Origin: Symmetrospora coprosmae
Lineage: Eukaryota > Basidiomycota > Cystobasidiomycetes > Symmetrosporaceae
Direction: 5' to 3'
DNA: 64,000 nucleotides
Assembly (NCBI GenBank): GCA_008802785.1
Contig: VUYT01000020.1
Location: 341,258 to 405,257, forward strand
The notes beneath the pieces were generated by a model that worked only from the letters and a program-made list of their open reading frames with translations, was not told the DNA's origin and made no database searches. Both the position numbers and the translations under genes were made by a program. Shown piece after piece: positions 24,597 to 35,335 of the stretch; position 1 is the first letter of the stretch, and each line of letters begins with the position of its first letter.

Positions 24597-25456
24597 TGTA
24601 GCAGTTGTACTTTTGTGACATCCTGCCCAATCTTGACTTTAACGCTGTTGACGCGCAGCGCATGCTCGCGTAGGGCTTTGCTGTATTCGTCCTCGAGCTT
24701 TACGAGAGCTTCATCAGCCATTGCGAGAGCAGGCGGGAGCCACCAAGCGAGACTGGTGTGAAATCGCGGCTCAGCGTAATAGGTCGGAAGGTGGTCTTTG
24801 CGAAGGACGTCGTTGATGGCGGCCGTCAGATCGGAGAGCTGCGGAAGTATCAGCATCACGTCAGAAGGCTACGAATGGTCAGACTCACCTCGTCGTAGCC
24901 GTGTCCGATCTCGGCAGTCAGGAACGAGCGAGTCTTCTCGTCGTTGACAAGGCTTGTGAAGGTAGCTAGACTGATGGTGAAGCTGTAGATGCGCTGTGAG
25001 AATGCGAAGCGATGCAACGGGGGAGACTTCTCACCTTTGATGCACCTCTATTACACTACGGATGCTCTTGAGGAAGTCTGTGCGTTGTCCGCCCCAGAGC
25101 TGCAGCGGCCGTGACAGGCTGACGTGGAGGCTGTCTTCCACAAGGGAGTGTACCTCGCCAGCGTCCTTGACGACATCTCGGAGGGTTCGTCGAAGAGCAG
25201 GCGGAGCATCGACTGAGAGGGCGTCAGCGAAGGCGAGGGCAAGTCTAGCGCTATACGCACGCTCAAGGTACAGATGCGTGGACCATTGGCCCTGGAGGTG
25301 GGGTTTTGCCCGAACGCGGCCGTCGACCGATTCTGGAGCAGGCTGGTCGAAAGCGTCGCCTGGAGGTCGCAGTCGTCTATGCATATCGTGTCAGAAGAGC
25401 TCGTCAAATCGTTTATGCTTGCGGACGCACCGGCGCTTTGGAGGGGCCTCTGCCAT
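24593..25456 (-). CDS. USB1: U6 snRNA phosphodiesterase Usb1
   Basis: Exons 25456-25431, 25376-25261, 25212-25035, 24982-24889 and 24838-24593 give 219 residues, beginning MAEAPPKRR. Usb1 trims the U6 snRNA 3' oligo(U) tail and leaves a terminal phosphate. Both catalytic HxS/T motifs of this 2H-phosphoesterase are present: LHVSLSRPLQL and RFHTSLAWWL. The segment NDEKTRSFLTAEIGHGYDE matches the conserved stretch between them. The acceptor of the third intron was placed at ATCTACAG because only this gives the family's spacing (VHQSFTISLATF). The second intron is only 48 nt, in frame and without a stop. Confidence 0.9.
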
Positions 25457-27413
25457 GTACAGCCGGAAACGCGCCGAGTTGGGCGGAGCGAGAGGGGCGT
25501 CCAGTCGCGGAAGAGGAACGATAATTGAGTCAGGATGCGCTAACGAGATATTCTAGTCCTCCAGAAGCTCCGCTTGCACTTGCGCACAGATGTATGCTGG
25601 TCGTCGATGGGAGCACTCGATTGCGAGTACGGCTTCATCCACTTTCAGCGTATTGTGCATTGTTGCGGCCCAGCTACCAACTAGCGAAACGCTTCGATAG
25701 TCAATACATGCCATCTGTGCTGTCACACACCTACACGTAGTTCTCGCGAAGGAGTAGGAGCATGCGAGCTCAGCCATGACGCGCGACTGATATGTGGCGG
25801 ATTGCGGAGACGGGTCGCGCAGGCGCAGTGCGCATGCTAAGGTCCGAGACGCTACCGCATACAACAGGAACGACAAGCATACAAAGGTAGGACATACTTC
25901 CGGAATCATAGCGATCCTCCTCATTTCCGGCGAGCTTGGCCTTCGGTAGGCCGAAAGCAGCCATTGGACAGGCCCGCACATCGAAGAGGTCAAGTCATCG
26001 AGTTCATAAATCCCAGAGCGTATCGCACACGTGAGCAAGTAGACCTTCTTGCATGGTCAAGGCAATTCTCGGGACAGAGGGTGACCTTTTCGCCCGCAAG
26101 CAGGCCCCCGAGGCAGGAGTCGTGAAGGGGCCCAACCGCCATGGAGTTGGTTATTATTGACTAGCCAGACCCGAACAGCACAGGACGCGATACCGCCGCA
26201 TCCAGGATTACACGTCTCCTAGCCGCGTGGGCTGGGTCGCTGTTCACACGCCGCAAAAAAAGGGTAGACAGACGAAGCCTCAAAAACAGTCGCGAGACCG
26301 GCAATATAACGCCAACAAACGGGCCGGGAGAGCTCTGAAACTTTGCGTAGCTTACTACAAGATGTATTGCAAGTGGTTGAACCCGTAAAAAGTCCAAGAA
26401 GTCATACGCCGGACGAAGCTTCCTGGGGTCCCCCTCCCGGCAGCTCGGGCCTTGCAAACGGTTGTCCAAGCTGCAATCCGGCTCCGATTTCGAAAGAAAG
26501 AAGAGTAGTAGAAGGAGAGGAGAAAGAAGAGTAGTAGAAGGAGAGGAGAAGGGAAAGAGGAGGGAGGAGGAAAAAAGGGAAAAAAAGGATTGTTTTCCGG
26601 GCCCCCGGTCCGTTTGCCCGTTTTCCGCGATTTTTCGGAGAAGAGGAAGCGGCAATAAAAAAGTACGACGAGAGAGGTTCGACTGGGGTAATCGAAGATG
26701 TTGTCGTCTCGTCAGGATAATTCTTTGAGCAGGGCACAGCTTCGTGGCCACTCACACTCTCGCCAGTTTCCTGACCGGGATTTCCAGCGCTTGCGCGCCA
26801 AGTTTGAAGACTTGAATCCGGCGCCTTAGACCACCTGCGTTGCGGACTCGGTCAGAACGGGTACCGGTACCGAAAAACTTGCAAAACGGTAACCTACTCG
26901 GCCATCGTCGTCAAAAGTAGGTCCGCCAAGTGCCCTGGCACCGTATATATACGACTGCTGTTGCAAGCGTCCGACCTATCTCTGAGAGTCCAGGCGAGCT
27001 GTACATCATTCACCACACAACTGTCTTACTACAGGGCTCGAATACGATCAGCTTGGAAGGTGGTCCGGATATTACCGCTTACAGTCCAAGCCCCGCAATG
27101 TTCGCCACCCCTAAGACCCGCCAGGCATAGGCACACGGACTACGGCTCGCGTGGAGGAGAACAGAATGCACGTACGGAGCGGGGGTGCACCACCCTTTCT
27201 TTTGGATCTAGCTGTCACATACTAGGCATCGGATTATGACGGCTTGAAGCGAGACGCCATGTCGGCACATTTGCGCCTGCAGAGAAAAACGCGATGAGCC
27301 ACGACAAGCTCACATTGCCATGATCAGATGTGCAGTCTTGAGCGTGTATATTTCCAATGACACGATACAACAACGATGACATATTGAGAGGTGACGCCCC
27401 GATTCACGCTCGG
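25457..27413. other. Gene-free 1.96-kb segment with strand-skewed composition
   Basis: The longest stretch here without a supportable gene. Open frames are low-complexity or lack conserved motifs. Between about 26480 and 26590 the plus strand is almost pure purine (A/G), including a 26-bp tandem repeat. A palindromic GGTACCGGTACC lies near 26860 and a TATATATA element near 26944, with no coding frame following. It separates USB1 and RHO3 and contains both of their outer flanks. Confidence 0.55.
26495..26546 (+). repeat. 26-bp purine-only tandem repeat, two exact copies
   Basis: Copies at 26495-26520 and 26521-26546 are identical and contain only A and G apart from two T (AGTAGTAG core). The purine run continues to about 26590. 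Homopurine tracts of this size can form triplex DNA. Confidence 0.85.
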
Positions 27414-28667
27414 TCACCGCCTGAAGCACCCAAACAGGCGACCACCACCGCCGTGCCTGTCCCCATCATCGTGGTTGTCCGCACTCGTCCGTGTCTGACC
27501 CTTCTGCCCCGCCCGGATCGACACCTTTGCGGCCTCGTTGAAGACTTCCGTGACGCCTCTTCCGTGCTTTGCGCTGCATTCAAGATACCGCGACGCTCGT
27601 ATCCGCCGCGCAACGGCAAGACCCTGAACGTCCCGTCAGAACCACAGCCTATGCGGGTAATGCGAGCGAGAGCGAAGCTCACCTCCTCGTATGTTACTGG
27701 CTTCTCGTTCCGCGTCGATAGCTTCTGCTGTGTCGCCACGTCTTCGCGTAGATCGCACTTCAGGGCTAAGAGGGGAGGGTCAGCCAGCACGATAACCACC
27801 AGAGCGGCCTGACTCACCAACTAGGCACAGCTTCACCCCTGGGCACTGCTCGTGTATCTCTTCTAGCCACTTCACTTCCACGTTGTCCAGTGATGTTCTG
27901 CAGATGCATGCCAGACTCAGCTCGGGTCGAAGCGGACAGAGCGAGCACGCCACTCACGGCTGATCCACGGAAAAGCATAGCAGGATAACGTGCGTATCGG
28001 CATAAGATAGGGACCGCAGGCGGTCGAACTCCTCTTGCCCTGTGTGGTCAAGCCGGTCAGTAGCGTCCGATACATCGCTCGAATGAGCAGACCCACCTGC
28101 TGTATCCCAGAGTGCTAGCTCTATTGTCTGATCATCTCTGTTCAGATTAGGGCACGCAAGACGTCAGAGCAGCCACTCGCGCTTGTGGGCTGTACGGCGG
28201 CTCGCTACGAACACCGTGACGTCCTTGGTGTGGTTTTCAAAGATGGTCGGCTCGTAGACCGACTGGAGGGGCTGACGCGTCAGCAGAGCTCAAATACTGC
28301 CAGAGCGCACCGTTCGCTCACGGGAAACATCCCGCTAACGAAGACGTTCAAGCTGTTGCAGTGGAGCCAGTCGCGTCAGTCGGCCGGCCAGCGGGTCCGA
28401 GCGCGAACGCGGGCGATTCGCCTGGCGCGTCCGCCAGCTCCGAGGATGAGCAGCTGCTCACAGAGACGTCTTTCCGCATGCTCCGTCGCCTATGACTACG
28501 ACCTTGCGGTATATCTGTTGCTGTGCATGCACGTGGGGTGGTGGTGTATGTGCGGGTCAGTGTCGTCCCGTGATTCCGAGGCACGACACCCGGTCAGGGG
28601 CGGCAGCAGCAGCAGCAGCAGCCAGCGTTGTACTGACGGGGCGCTTGCTCGATGTTCGTGTAGCCAT
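27414..28667 (-). CDS. RHO3: Rho3-type small GTPase
   Basis: Nine exons: 28667-28590, 28514-28462, 28352-28322, 28262-28209, 28127-28097, 28039-27958, 27897-27818, 27765-27683 and 27623-27414, giving 233 residues. Motifs: P-loop [18 protein letters not shown], effector region [38 protein letters not shown] with the Rho insert, and [13 protein letters not shown]. The sequence around [17 protein letters not shown] and CPGVKL is that of Rho3, which controls formins and exocytosis at sites of polarised growth. The N-terminus has a poly-Ala run. The fifth exon's acceptor could also be placed ten bases earlier, but only the chosen one keeps frame. The C-terminus reads GCFRR, with Cys in the CaaX position but no aliphatic residues, which is unusual. 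Confidence 0.88.
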
Positions 28668-28860
28668 ATCAGAGGGATTGTGTAGACTGCTGCAGACGTC
28701 GTTGGCCTTCTGCAAAAGGTGCAAAGGCGGTGAGATCTCGCCTAGAGAGACGAGGATAGGGGTGCACCCATGGACCCGATCGACCCGCTCACAGACGCAA
28801 CAGCTCCATCACTGCATCTTTGTCTTTCTCGCCAACGCACACACGCAATCACTCGCTCCA
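28668..28860. promoter_or_regulatory. Compact divergent promoter, RHO3 / TMA16
   Basis: Only 193 bp separate the two divergent start codons, so the promoters and 5' leaders of both genes share this interval. No TATA box is evident. Confidence 0.5.
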
Positions 28861-29691
28861 ATGGGAGGGCGCACCATCACTGCGAAAGCTCTGCAGGGCA
28901 AAAAGGGCAATGGCTCGAAGGATCTGCACCCAAAGAGCCGGCGGGTGAAGCAGGCGGCTCGGGTCGAGCTGAGGACTAAAAAAGTGGCCGACGGCAAGAA
29001 GGAGCGAAAGAGCATTGAGGAGGACAAGAGTGGGTGATGTGAGGAGGCTTGTCGTACTTGTGCTCGATGTACTGACTTCTGGCCACCCTCTCCGCAGTCC
29101 GGCACCTCCTTTGGTTCATACAGAACATGGATTCCGCAAAGGCTCGCCTAGACCTGGCCGGTGTGCATGAGCTCTGCGAGAAATTCCTGCACAGGCTCGA
29201 CGATGAGCTCGAGAGCGAGCGCAAGCAGCGGCGCGAAGGACGAGCCATGAGCAAGCGGCAGGAGGAGCTCGAGAGCGCAAAGGCCAGGGAGGAGCAGGAG
29301 TACGGCAAGCAGGGTCTGCGTGAGTGCGGGATGTGGCGGGAAATGACAGGCAAGACGGATATCCCCTCACCTCCCGCTGACGCATGTTCACCGTCTTACT
29401 GCAGTCCTCCCGGATCTCACGGACGAGAAGAGCGTAGTGTCGTGCCGGTACTGGCTGACTGGCCTTCAGGGCAACTCTGGCTACTTTCGGTGAGCAGCCA
29501 CCACCTGCTCGCGCAGGATCCATCCGAAGCCAGCTGACCGCGACATACATTGTCTGCACAGTCGAGTGCGGCTCATTCGCGTCTTCAAAGGCTCTGACGA
29601 CATGCCCGTCGAGCAGGAGGGTGCATCCGAGCTGAGCAACACTGCGAAGGATGCCAATCTGGAAGTCGAAGAGGCCGATATGCAGGAGTAG
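28861..29691 (+). CDS. TMA16: Ribosome-biogenesis protein Tma16
   Basis: Exons 28861-29029, 29098-29319, 29405-29489 and 29562-29691 give 201 residues. The N-terminus MGGRTITAKALQGKKG with HPKSRRVKQAARVELRTKK is the basic leader of Tma16, a late nuclear 60S pre-ribosome factor. The core RHLLWFIQNMD and FLHRLDDELESERKQRRE, then LPDLTDEKSVVSCRYWLTG and RVRLIRVF, follow the family order. Length is close to the usual 180-210 residues. It lies divergent to RHO3. Confidence 0.88.
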
Positions 29692-30008
29692 CTTTCTGAG
29701 AGAGGGCTCAAACCGACGAGCCACTGCTCCCTGGTCTCATCTAGCTACGCGTAAACTCGTCGTTGTATCATACAGTTGCTCTGGTGCATCCTTTCTTGCA
29801 GCTCTGTTCCGACGTCTCTGCGAGCATCGCTCATACACTCCAAGCCGGCTCTCCCTGCCAGAGTGCCTCTTTCTCGTCTGTACGACACATAACCCAGCTG
29901 ACTTGATCGCCTGATCTTCGACGAGATACGGTAGAGCAGCTTTGGGAGGGAGCGCGCAGAGCGAGTGCAAGGGCGAGCCCTGTCGACGCCTCTAGCACCG
30001 GAGCGGGG
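29692..30008. other. Intergenic: TMA16 to BUD6
   Basis: 317 bp between two genes on the same strand, holding the TMA16 3' flank and the BUD6 promoter. I see no other element. Confidence 0.5.
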
Positions 30009-33000
30009 ATGGCCGCACCTCCTCCTGCAGCAGCGGCCCCATCACCACCACATTCGCGACAGCATCACCAGCTCCAGCAGTACCAGCAGCATGCTCATCA
30101 CGACAGTAGAGGGAGCAATGCGAGCAATATGAGCAACGGGAGCACCGGAGGAGGAGGAGGAGCTGGAGCTGGAGCTGGAGCTGCAGGTGTCAGTCAGGTC
30201 CCGCAGGCCCAGCAGCAGCAGCAGCAGCAGCACGCCGCAGGTCCGTCCTCCTCGGCGGCAGCAGTGGGCTACAGCGGCAATGCTGCAGGACAGCAGCAGC
30301 AGCAGCACTACCCATACGCACAAGGGTCGACCTCGTCCCGCAGAGCGCCGTCGACGAGCAGCATCGCGTCAAGCGGGACCGCCTACACGACCTCTGCCCG
30401 CGGGAGCTATGCAGACTCGACGAGTCGCGGCGCAGGAGGAGGAGGATCCTCCATCCACAGCAGCAGCAACGTCAGCGCGCACCTCGAGTCGACAGTGACC
30501 AAGCTGCTCGTGTCGACAAAGCAGCTCCTCGAAGGGCTGACGGACTGGAGTCAGGGCAAGATCTCCGAGGAGCAGGTCTCGGACATCTATGTCCGCCTCG
30601 GCAATTGCTTCAACTCTGCCGTCTCTGCATTCTCCAAAGAAGGCATCAGCATGAGGTCAGTGGATCGTCCAACGCAGCTGATAGAATGGCCTCCCTTGCT
30701 GACGTGCTTCCTTGCCGGACCCTAGAGATCTCAAGGAGGTTCCGCAGCAGCTCCGCATCCGCCTAGAAGCGGCCATAAATGAGGAGGCCTCGACGGCCAC
30801 ATTGAATGAGCACCTGCCAAAGATACGGCCTATCATTCTCGACCTGCTACGCGGGCTACGGGAGAAGCAGGACCAACACCAGGCCCTGCTCGCCTCTCGC
30901 ACGAAAGCGGAGCAGGATGGTGAACGCAGCGCGGCGGCATCGTATGCCGAGAGCAGCCGCTCCTCTTATAGCCAGTCTTCAGCAGCTCACCCTCGCCGGC
31001 AGGCTAGCCTGTCGGGTCAGGGGCAGGCCTCCTCGTCGAGCTCGTCACTCGGCAGCAGCAGCAGAGCACGGCAGCCGAGCATCGGGACCGGACATAGTGG
31101 CCGAGAGAGGGAACGAGAGCACGGACCGTCAAACGGACGATCCAGCCCGGCGCCGTCTCTTGGGTCGTCTGCCGGCAACGTGTCTCGACCATCGAGCAGA
31201 AACGCCCACCATGCTCAGCTCGACGAGAACGATCAGACTGGGCGGAGACCTTCGCATGAACAACACGCATCTTCGTCGCAAGGGTATAGCAATCCGCCTG
31301 CGCGACGACCGTCAAATACACCAGCCCACCCTCGCCCCAACTCCCTCGTCAAATCGCGCTCCTCCTCGTCACTGCGTCCTTCGGGTTCTAGGACCTCGGG
31401 AGGTGGCCCATCCGATACGTCCCCTCTTCCTCCTGAGGCACCACTGCCGCCAATACCTCCCGCATTATCAGTCGGTGGCCCGCCACTCAACGTAACACCC
31501 TCGGCTCGGTCGCCTCTCCCGCTACCGGGCGGTTTGCCTCCCAGACTGCTGTACCCGCCGGACGCCGCAGAGATCGCCACACCGCCAGTTCCCCGCATGA
31601 TGACCGTACCTCCACAAACTTCTTCTTCGGATCCTACGCTCTCAACCACGCCGCCTTCCCTTCAGCCACCTGTCTCGAACGCACCCTCGGCCTTTCACAC
31701 GCCTCCACGAAGCCATCTTCGGCCAATGCCGTCGCAGCAGGGCGGTCCGAGCGGTGGCAGCAGCGGGCAGCAGGACGACGCATCTCTGGAAGCCCTCAGG
31801 AAGGCCGACCCACTGGCGAGACGAGCGAGCAAGCGCTTCTCCGCCTACACCTTCAGCAAGATATCGTCGTCCAACTTGGCAGGGAGTGTCGGCTCGCCCG
31901 GCGGACTGGGGGGACCTTCTTCTCTTACGCCCAGCAAGTCGCATGGTGCGGCGAGCGGCTCGGGCTTGGGAGCGCCTGGCATGGAGCGGGATGATTCGGC
32001 GAGGGAATTCATGAATGCGAGTAGCAGTGACAGGTCCCAGCCCGCATCTTCAACTGTTTCATCGACCATTCGCAAGCCCTCTCGGAAGTCTAGGTCGCCA
32101 AGAAACGAAGAGCCGGAGCCACCCGTACCTGCTCTGCCGCCGATGGACGCTTTACCGATGCTGTCCTTCTCGCCAACGAAGGAGGAGGCGCCACCAGCTG
32201 CCCCGACATCGGGCAGGAAGAAGAGGGTGTCAGTGGTGGCTGAGGAGACGGAAGATCAAGTTGAAGCGGCTGAAAAGGGTCAAACGCATCTTCACCCGTC
32301 GTCATCGAGCTCCGCCTCGCTCACAGCGAAGGGTAATGACGGAGAGCCGCGTAGAGGTCTGCCTCGCTCAGCTTCCTCTACTTCTATCGCCTCGACCGCC
32401 TCTGCCTACTCCGCCAGCGTGCCAGAGTCCACGACTCAGCCTATGCCTAATGGCGAAGGCGGGCCCGCTACACCCATAGCCTCTACGTCCCCCTTGCCAC
32501 CACAAGCCAAAACAGTATACCTGCAGCTGGGAAGGGACATGAAGAAAGCCAAGCTGGACCCTGCCACTTCGCCGACGTTCGCAAGCCTGCGCATGCTCTT
32601 CACGGATCGCTTCGCCTACAATCCCGGATTGGCCGATTTCCCAGCCATTTACGTCCGCGACCAGACGAGTGGAGTGCAGTACGAGCTGGAGGACATGGAC
32701 GAGATCAAGGAACACAGCGTGCTCAGCCTCAATATCGAGCGTGAGTCTGCCTCGGGAGTGTCGGAGCGTTGTCACTAGCTTACACACCTATTCCCCGTGC
32801 CAGCTCTCGACCAGGTCAAACAGCACATCGACGAAGGCCTTGCTGCCCTTACACGAGAGCTGAAGGAGCTCAAGACTGCCATGAACAGCACAAAGCGCGC
32901 TTCCATGGCCTTGGTCAACGCTCAGAGCATCGCTTTGCCAGCCTCTACTCCTACAGTTTCGCCTTCCGCACGCCAAGACCCGACGGAGTCGCAGCTGCAG

Positions 33001-34267
33001 ACTGCTGCGCAACAGGTCTTGCAGATGAAACGGAAGCTCTCATCGGGCATGGCGATACCCACTCGCACAGAGGCTGCGATTGCAGACAACAATCTCGGCC
33101 TGGCGTCGCCGGCGCCCTCAACCGCCTCTGCCACAGAAGCTAGGGTGACTCGTCTCGCCGCTGAGCTCAGGTCGAGCTTCGACGAGATCAAGAGCGTTCG
33201 ACGCGATCTCGGCGCCCTCCGGCAGGTGTACACTGAGTTCCGATCGCAGTCAGCCAACATTATAGGTTCGCTGCGCGCGCAAACCGAACATGTCAAGGGC
33301 CTTGCCAACAGTCAGGTTGCCGGCTCCCGCGCCTTCATCGACACGGGCAAAGCCAAGCTTGACACCCGCAGCCAGGACCTCTTGACGAAAGTGGAGGATC
33401 TGCAGGATACGATCGACGACCTCAAGAACGATGTTACGTCACGTCGGATGCGGCCCAAACCTAAGCAGATGGATGCCATCCGAGCCACCATCAGTTCTAG
33501 CCAGGCCGAGCTTGACGATTTGACGAAGTACATCGCGACGGTCAAGCCAATGTGGAAGAAGACTTGGGAGGCCGAGCTGCAGAATATCGTGGACGAGCAG
33601 CACCTGCTGAACTACCAGGAGGAACTGCTTTCAGATCTCAAGACCGACCACGAGAATGTCGTGAATCTCTTCAACCAGATTGAAGAGTATTCCAGCTTAC
33701 AGCAGACGACGCGCGGTCGCAAACCCTCGTATCGCCCGCCATCACCTGAAGCTGGGCACGAGGGGTTGAGCACTGTCATGCTCGAGATCAAGGGCCGCCC
33801 GCAGGCGTCGGACAAGCGTCTCAAGGCAATTGAGCTAGCAGAGAAGCAGAGGCAGAAGGAAGCGGAGGACCGAACTGACGAGTTCGCAAGCGAGCTCAGC
33901 GGTTTCGTAGAGGGACGGAGATTGAAGAAGACTGGTACGTAAACGAGACTGTCTAGAAGAGGCACGCGCGAAAACCCTGGCTATACAGCTACTGATCCGA
34001 CAATCTCCGTGTCACCGTCTAGGCGGGGCTGAGGAGACGGAGCGGATAAGGCAGGCAAGAAGCGAGGCGTCTCTGCGAGCTATGTTCAGCGGACAGGCTC
34101 CGGTTACGCCAGCGCCGGCGGTGCCCATCCCGACCGGCTCAAAAGCTGCTCCTGCAGATGGTAACAGTGCTGTACCTGCTGCGGCCGAAGCACCGCAGCC
34201 GGCGCCAGATCTGCCAGCGGAAAGTGCTGAAAGTCGGTCCAAGGAGGAAGCCGTCTCTGAAGCTTGA
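30009..34267 (+). CDS. BUD6: Actin-interacting polarity protein Bud6/Aip3
   Basis: Exons 30009-30655, 30726-32740, 32804-33934 and 34023-34267 give 1345 residues. An N-terminal Gln/Ser/Gly-rich segment precedes a conserved helical block (SAHLESTVTKLLVSTKQLLE, then SEEQVSDIYVRLGNCFN and LKEVPQQLRIRLEAAINEEA), the Bud6 N-terminal signature. A long Ser/Pro-rich linker follows. The C-terminal AIP3 domain begins TVYLQLGRDMKKAKLDP and contains LRMLFTDRFAYNPG, YELEDMDEIKEHSVLSLN and extended coiled coils to KRLKAIELAEKQRQKEAE. Bud6 is a polarisome component that delivers actin monomers to formins. Intron 1 starts GTCAGT. It lies close to RHO3, another formin regulator. Confidence 0.9.
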
Positions 34268-34420
34268 TGCGGACCGCCCCCGGTATTGGTCGCAGCTAGA
34301 CATTCCAGTGTAACGACAAAGCCATGATAAGTGACGTGTGTCTAGTTGTCAAGGCTGCAAAGGCACACGTACATACCTAGAGCCTGGCAGTGGCGGGCCA
34401 GCTGTGAACTACCGCAATAA

Positions 34421-35204
34421 TCACGAAAGCGTCTTTTCATGCTGCTTGACGGCCCAATCGATGTCATAGCCTGAGCGAGATGTGCTCAGTACCACCGTCG
34501 TCGCCGCCCTGTGGCAGCCCAACTCACCCTCGAATACAAGGCCCAGCTCGTGTCGTGCAGAAGCCGGACTGTCGCTACCATGAAAAGCGTTTCGAGTGTC
34601 TGCAATTGACAAGAGGTAAGTTAGCTCGGATGCGACATTCTTCCGAGCGGGCACGTAGGAAGCTCCCACGCACCGCTGATACCATATCGCGCTCTGAGGG
34701 ACTCCGGCTTCTCCCAGGCCGCCTTGTAGACATGAGTAGGCCCGATGAGAGCACGCCAGTCCGCGATGGCATTCTCCTTGCCCAGCGCCAGCGCCATGAA
34801 GGGCTCGGACATCGCAAGAACCAGGCGGGGAAAGTAGAAGCGGCCTGAGCGGGGAATGGTCAAATGATCATGTTAGTAGCGGCGTCGAGCCTGGACAGGG
34901 GAAATCGGCGTGCCGCGGTGCTCGCTGTAGAATGCCTCCGCCTCCTCGACAGTCCAGTGCATGCGCTTCGTCCGGCATATCTGCATTGCAGCAAGGCTTA
35001 GCAGGCGTCGGAGTCATTAGAATCTCTGAGTGCTCTGCTCACATCGAAGCCTCTTGCTTTGATTATCCTTCGTGTGCGAATCGGGACCACATGCATATGT
35101 CAGGAATCGTCGCCACCTGCCTTTCGCGAGCGAACTGACCGCAAGACCTGCGATGTTTCAGGAGCCGACGCATATAGCGACGGCTTGATGAGACCGAGGG
35201 TCAT
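34421..35204 (-). CDS. NME6-like nucleoside diphosphate kinase
   Basis: Exons 35204-35140, 35067-35043, 34980-34914, 34844-34674, 34599-34528 and 34470-34421 give 149 residues, the usual size of an NDPK domain. MTLGLIKPSLY is the first strand and HxxKP-like region, EEAEAFYSEHRGRFYFPRL the Kpn-loop approach, and SDTRNAFHGSDSPASA carries the active-site His. The EHxGRFxxxRL and MGPT-like ALIGPTHVYKA segments and the DTRN wording resemble NME6 rather than the abundant Ynk1 type. NDPKs transfer phosphate to NDPs; NME6 proteins are often poorly active and mitochondrial (family knowledge). The third intron (34913-34845) can only be removed with a GC donor. The N-terminus could extend upstream of the chosen ATG. 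Confidence 0.8.
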
Positions 35205-35335
35205 CTCATACGGCTTATCCAGGCATCGCGAAGAGACTCGCATTTCCCCGGCTCGTGTTGAGTCGGAATGGAGCCGACCAGTTTACCTCGTCTCCTGGAC
35301 AACCTCCAGACTGATACACATGCGAACGGACGCTC

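Noticed and set aside
26161-26751. A 196-codon open frame on the minus strand
   Set aside because: It is open mainly because the homopurine tract yields Phe/Ser/Leu codons; no motif, no codon bias and no splice structure.
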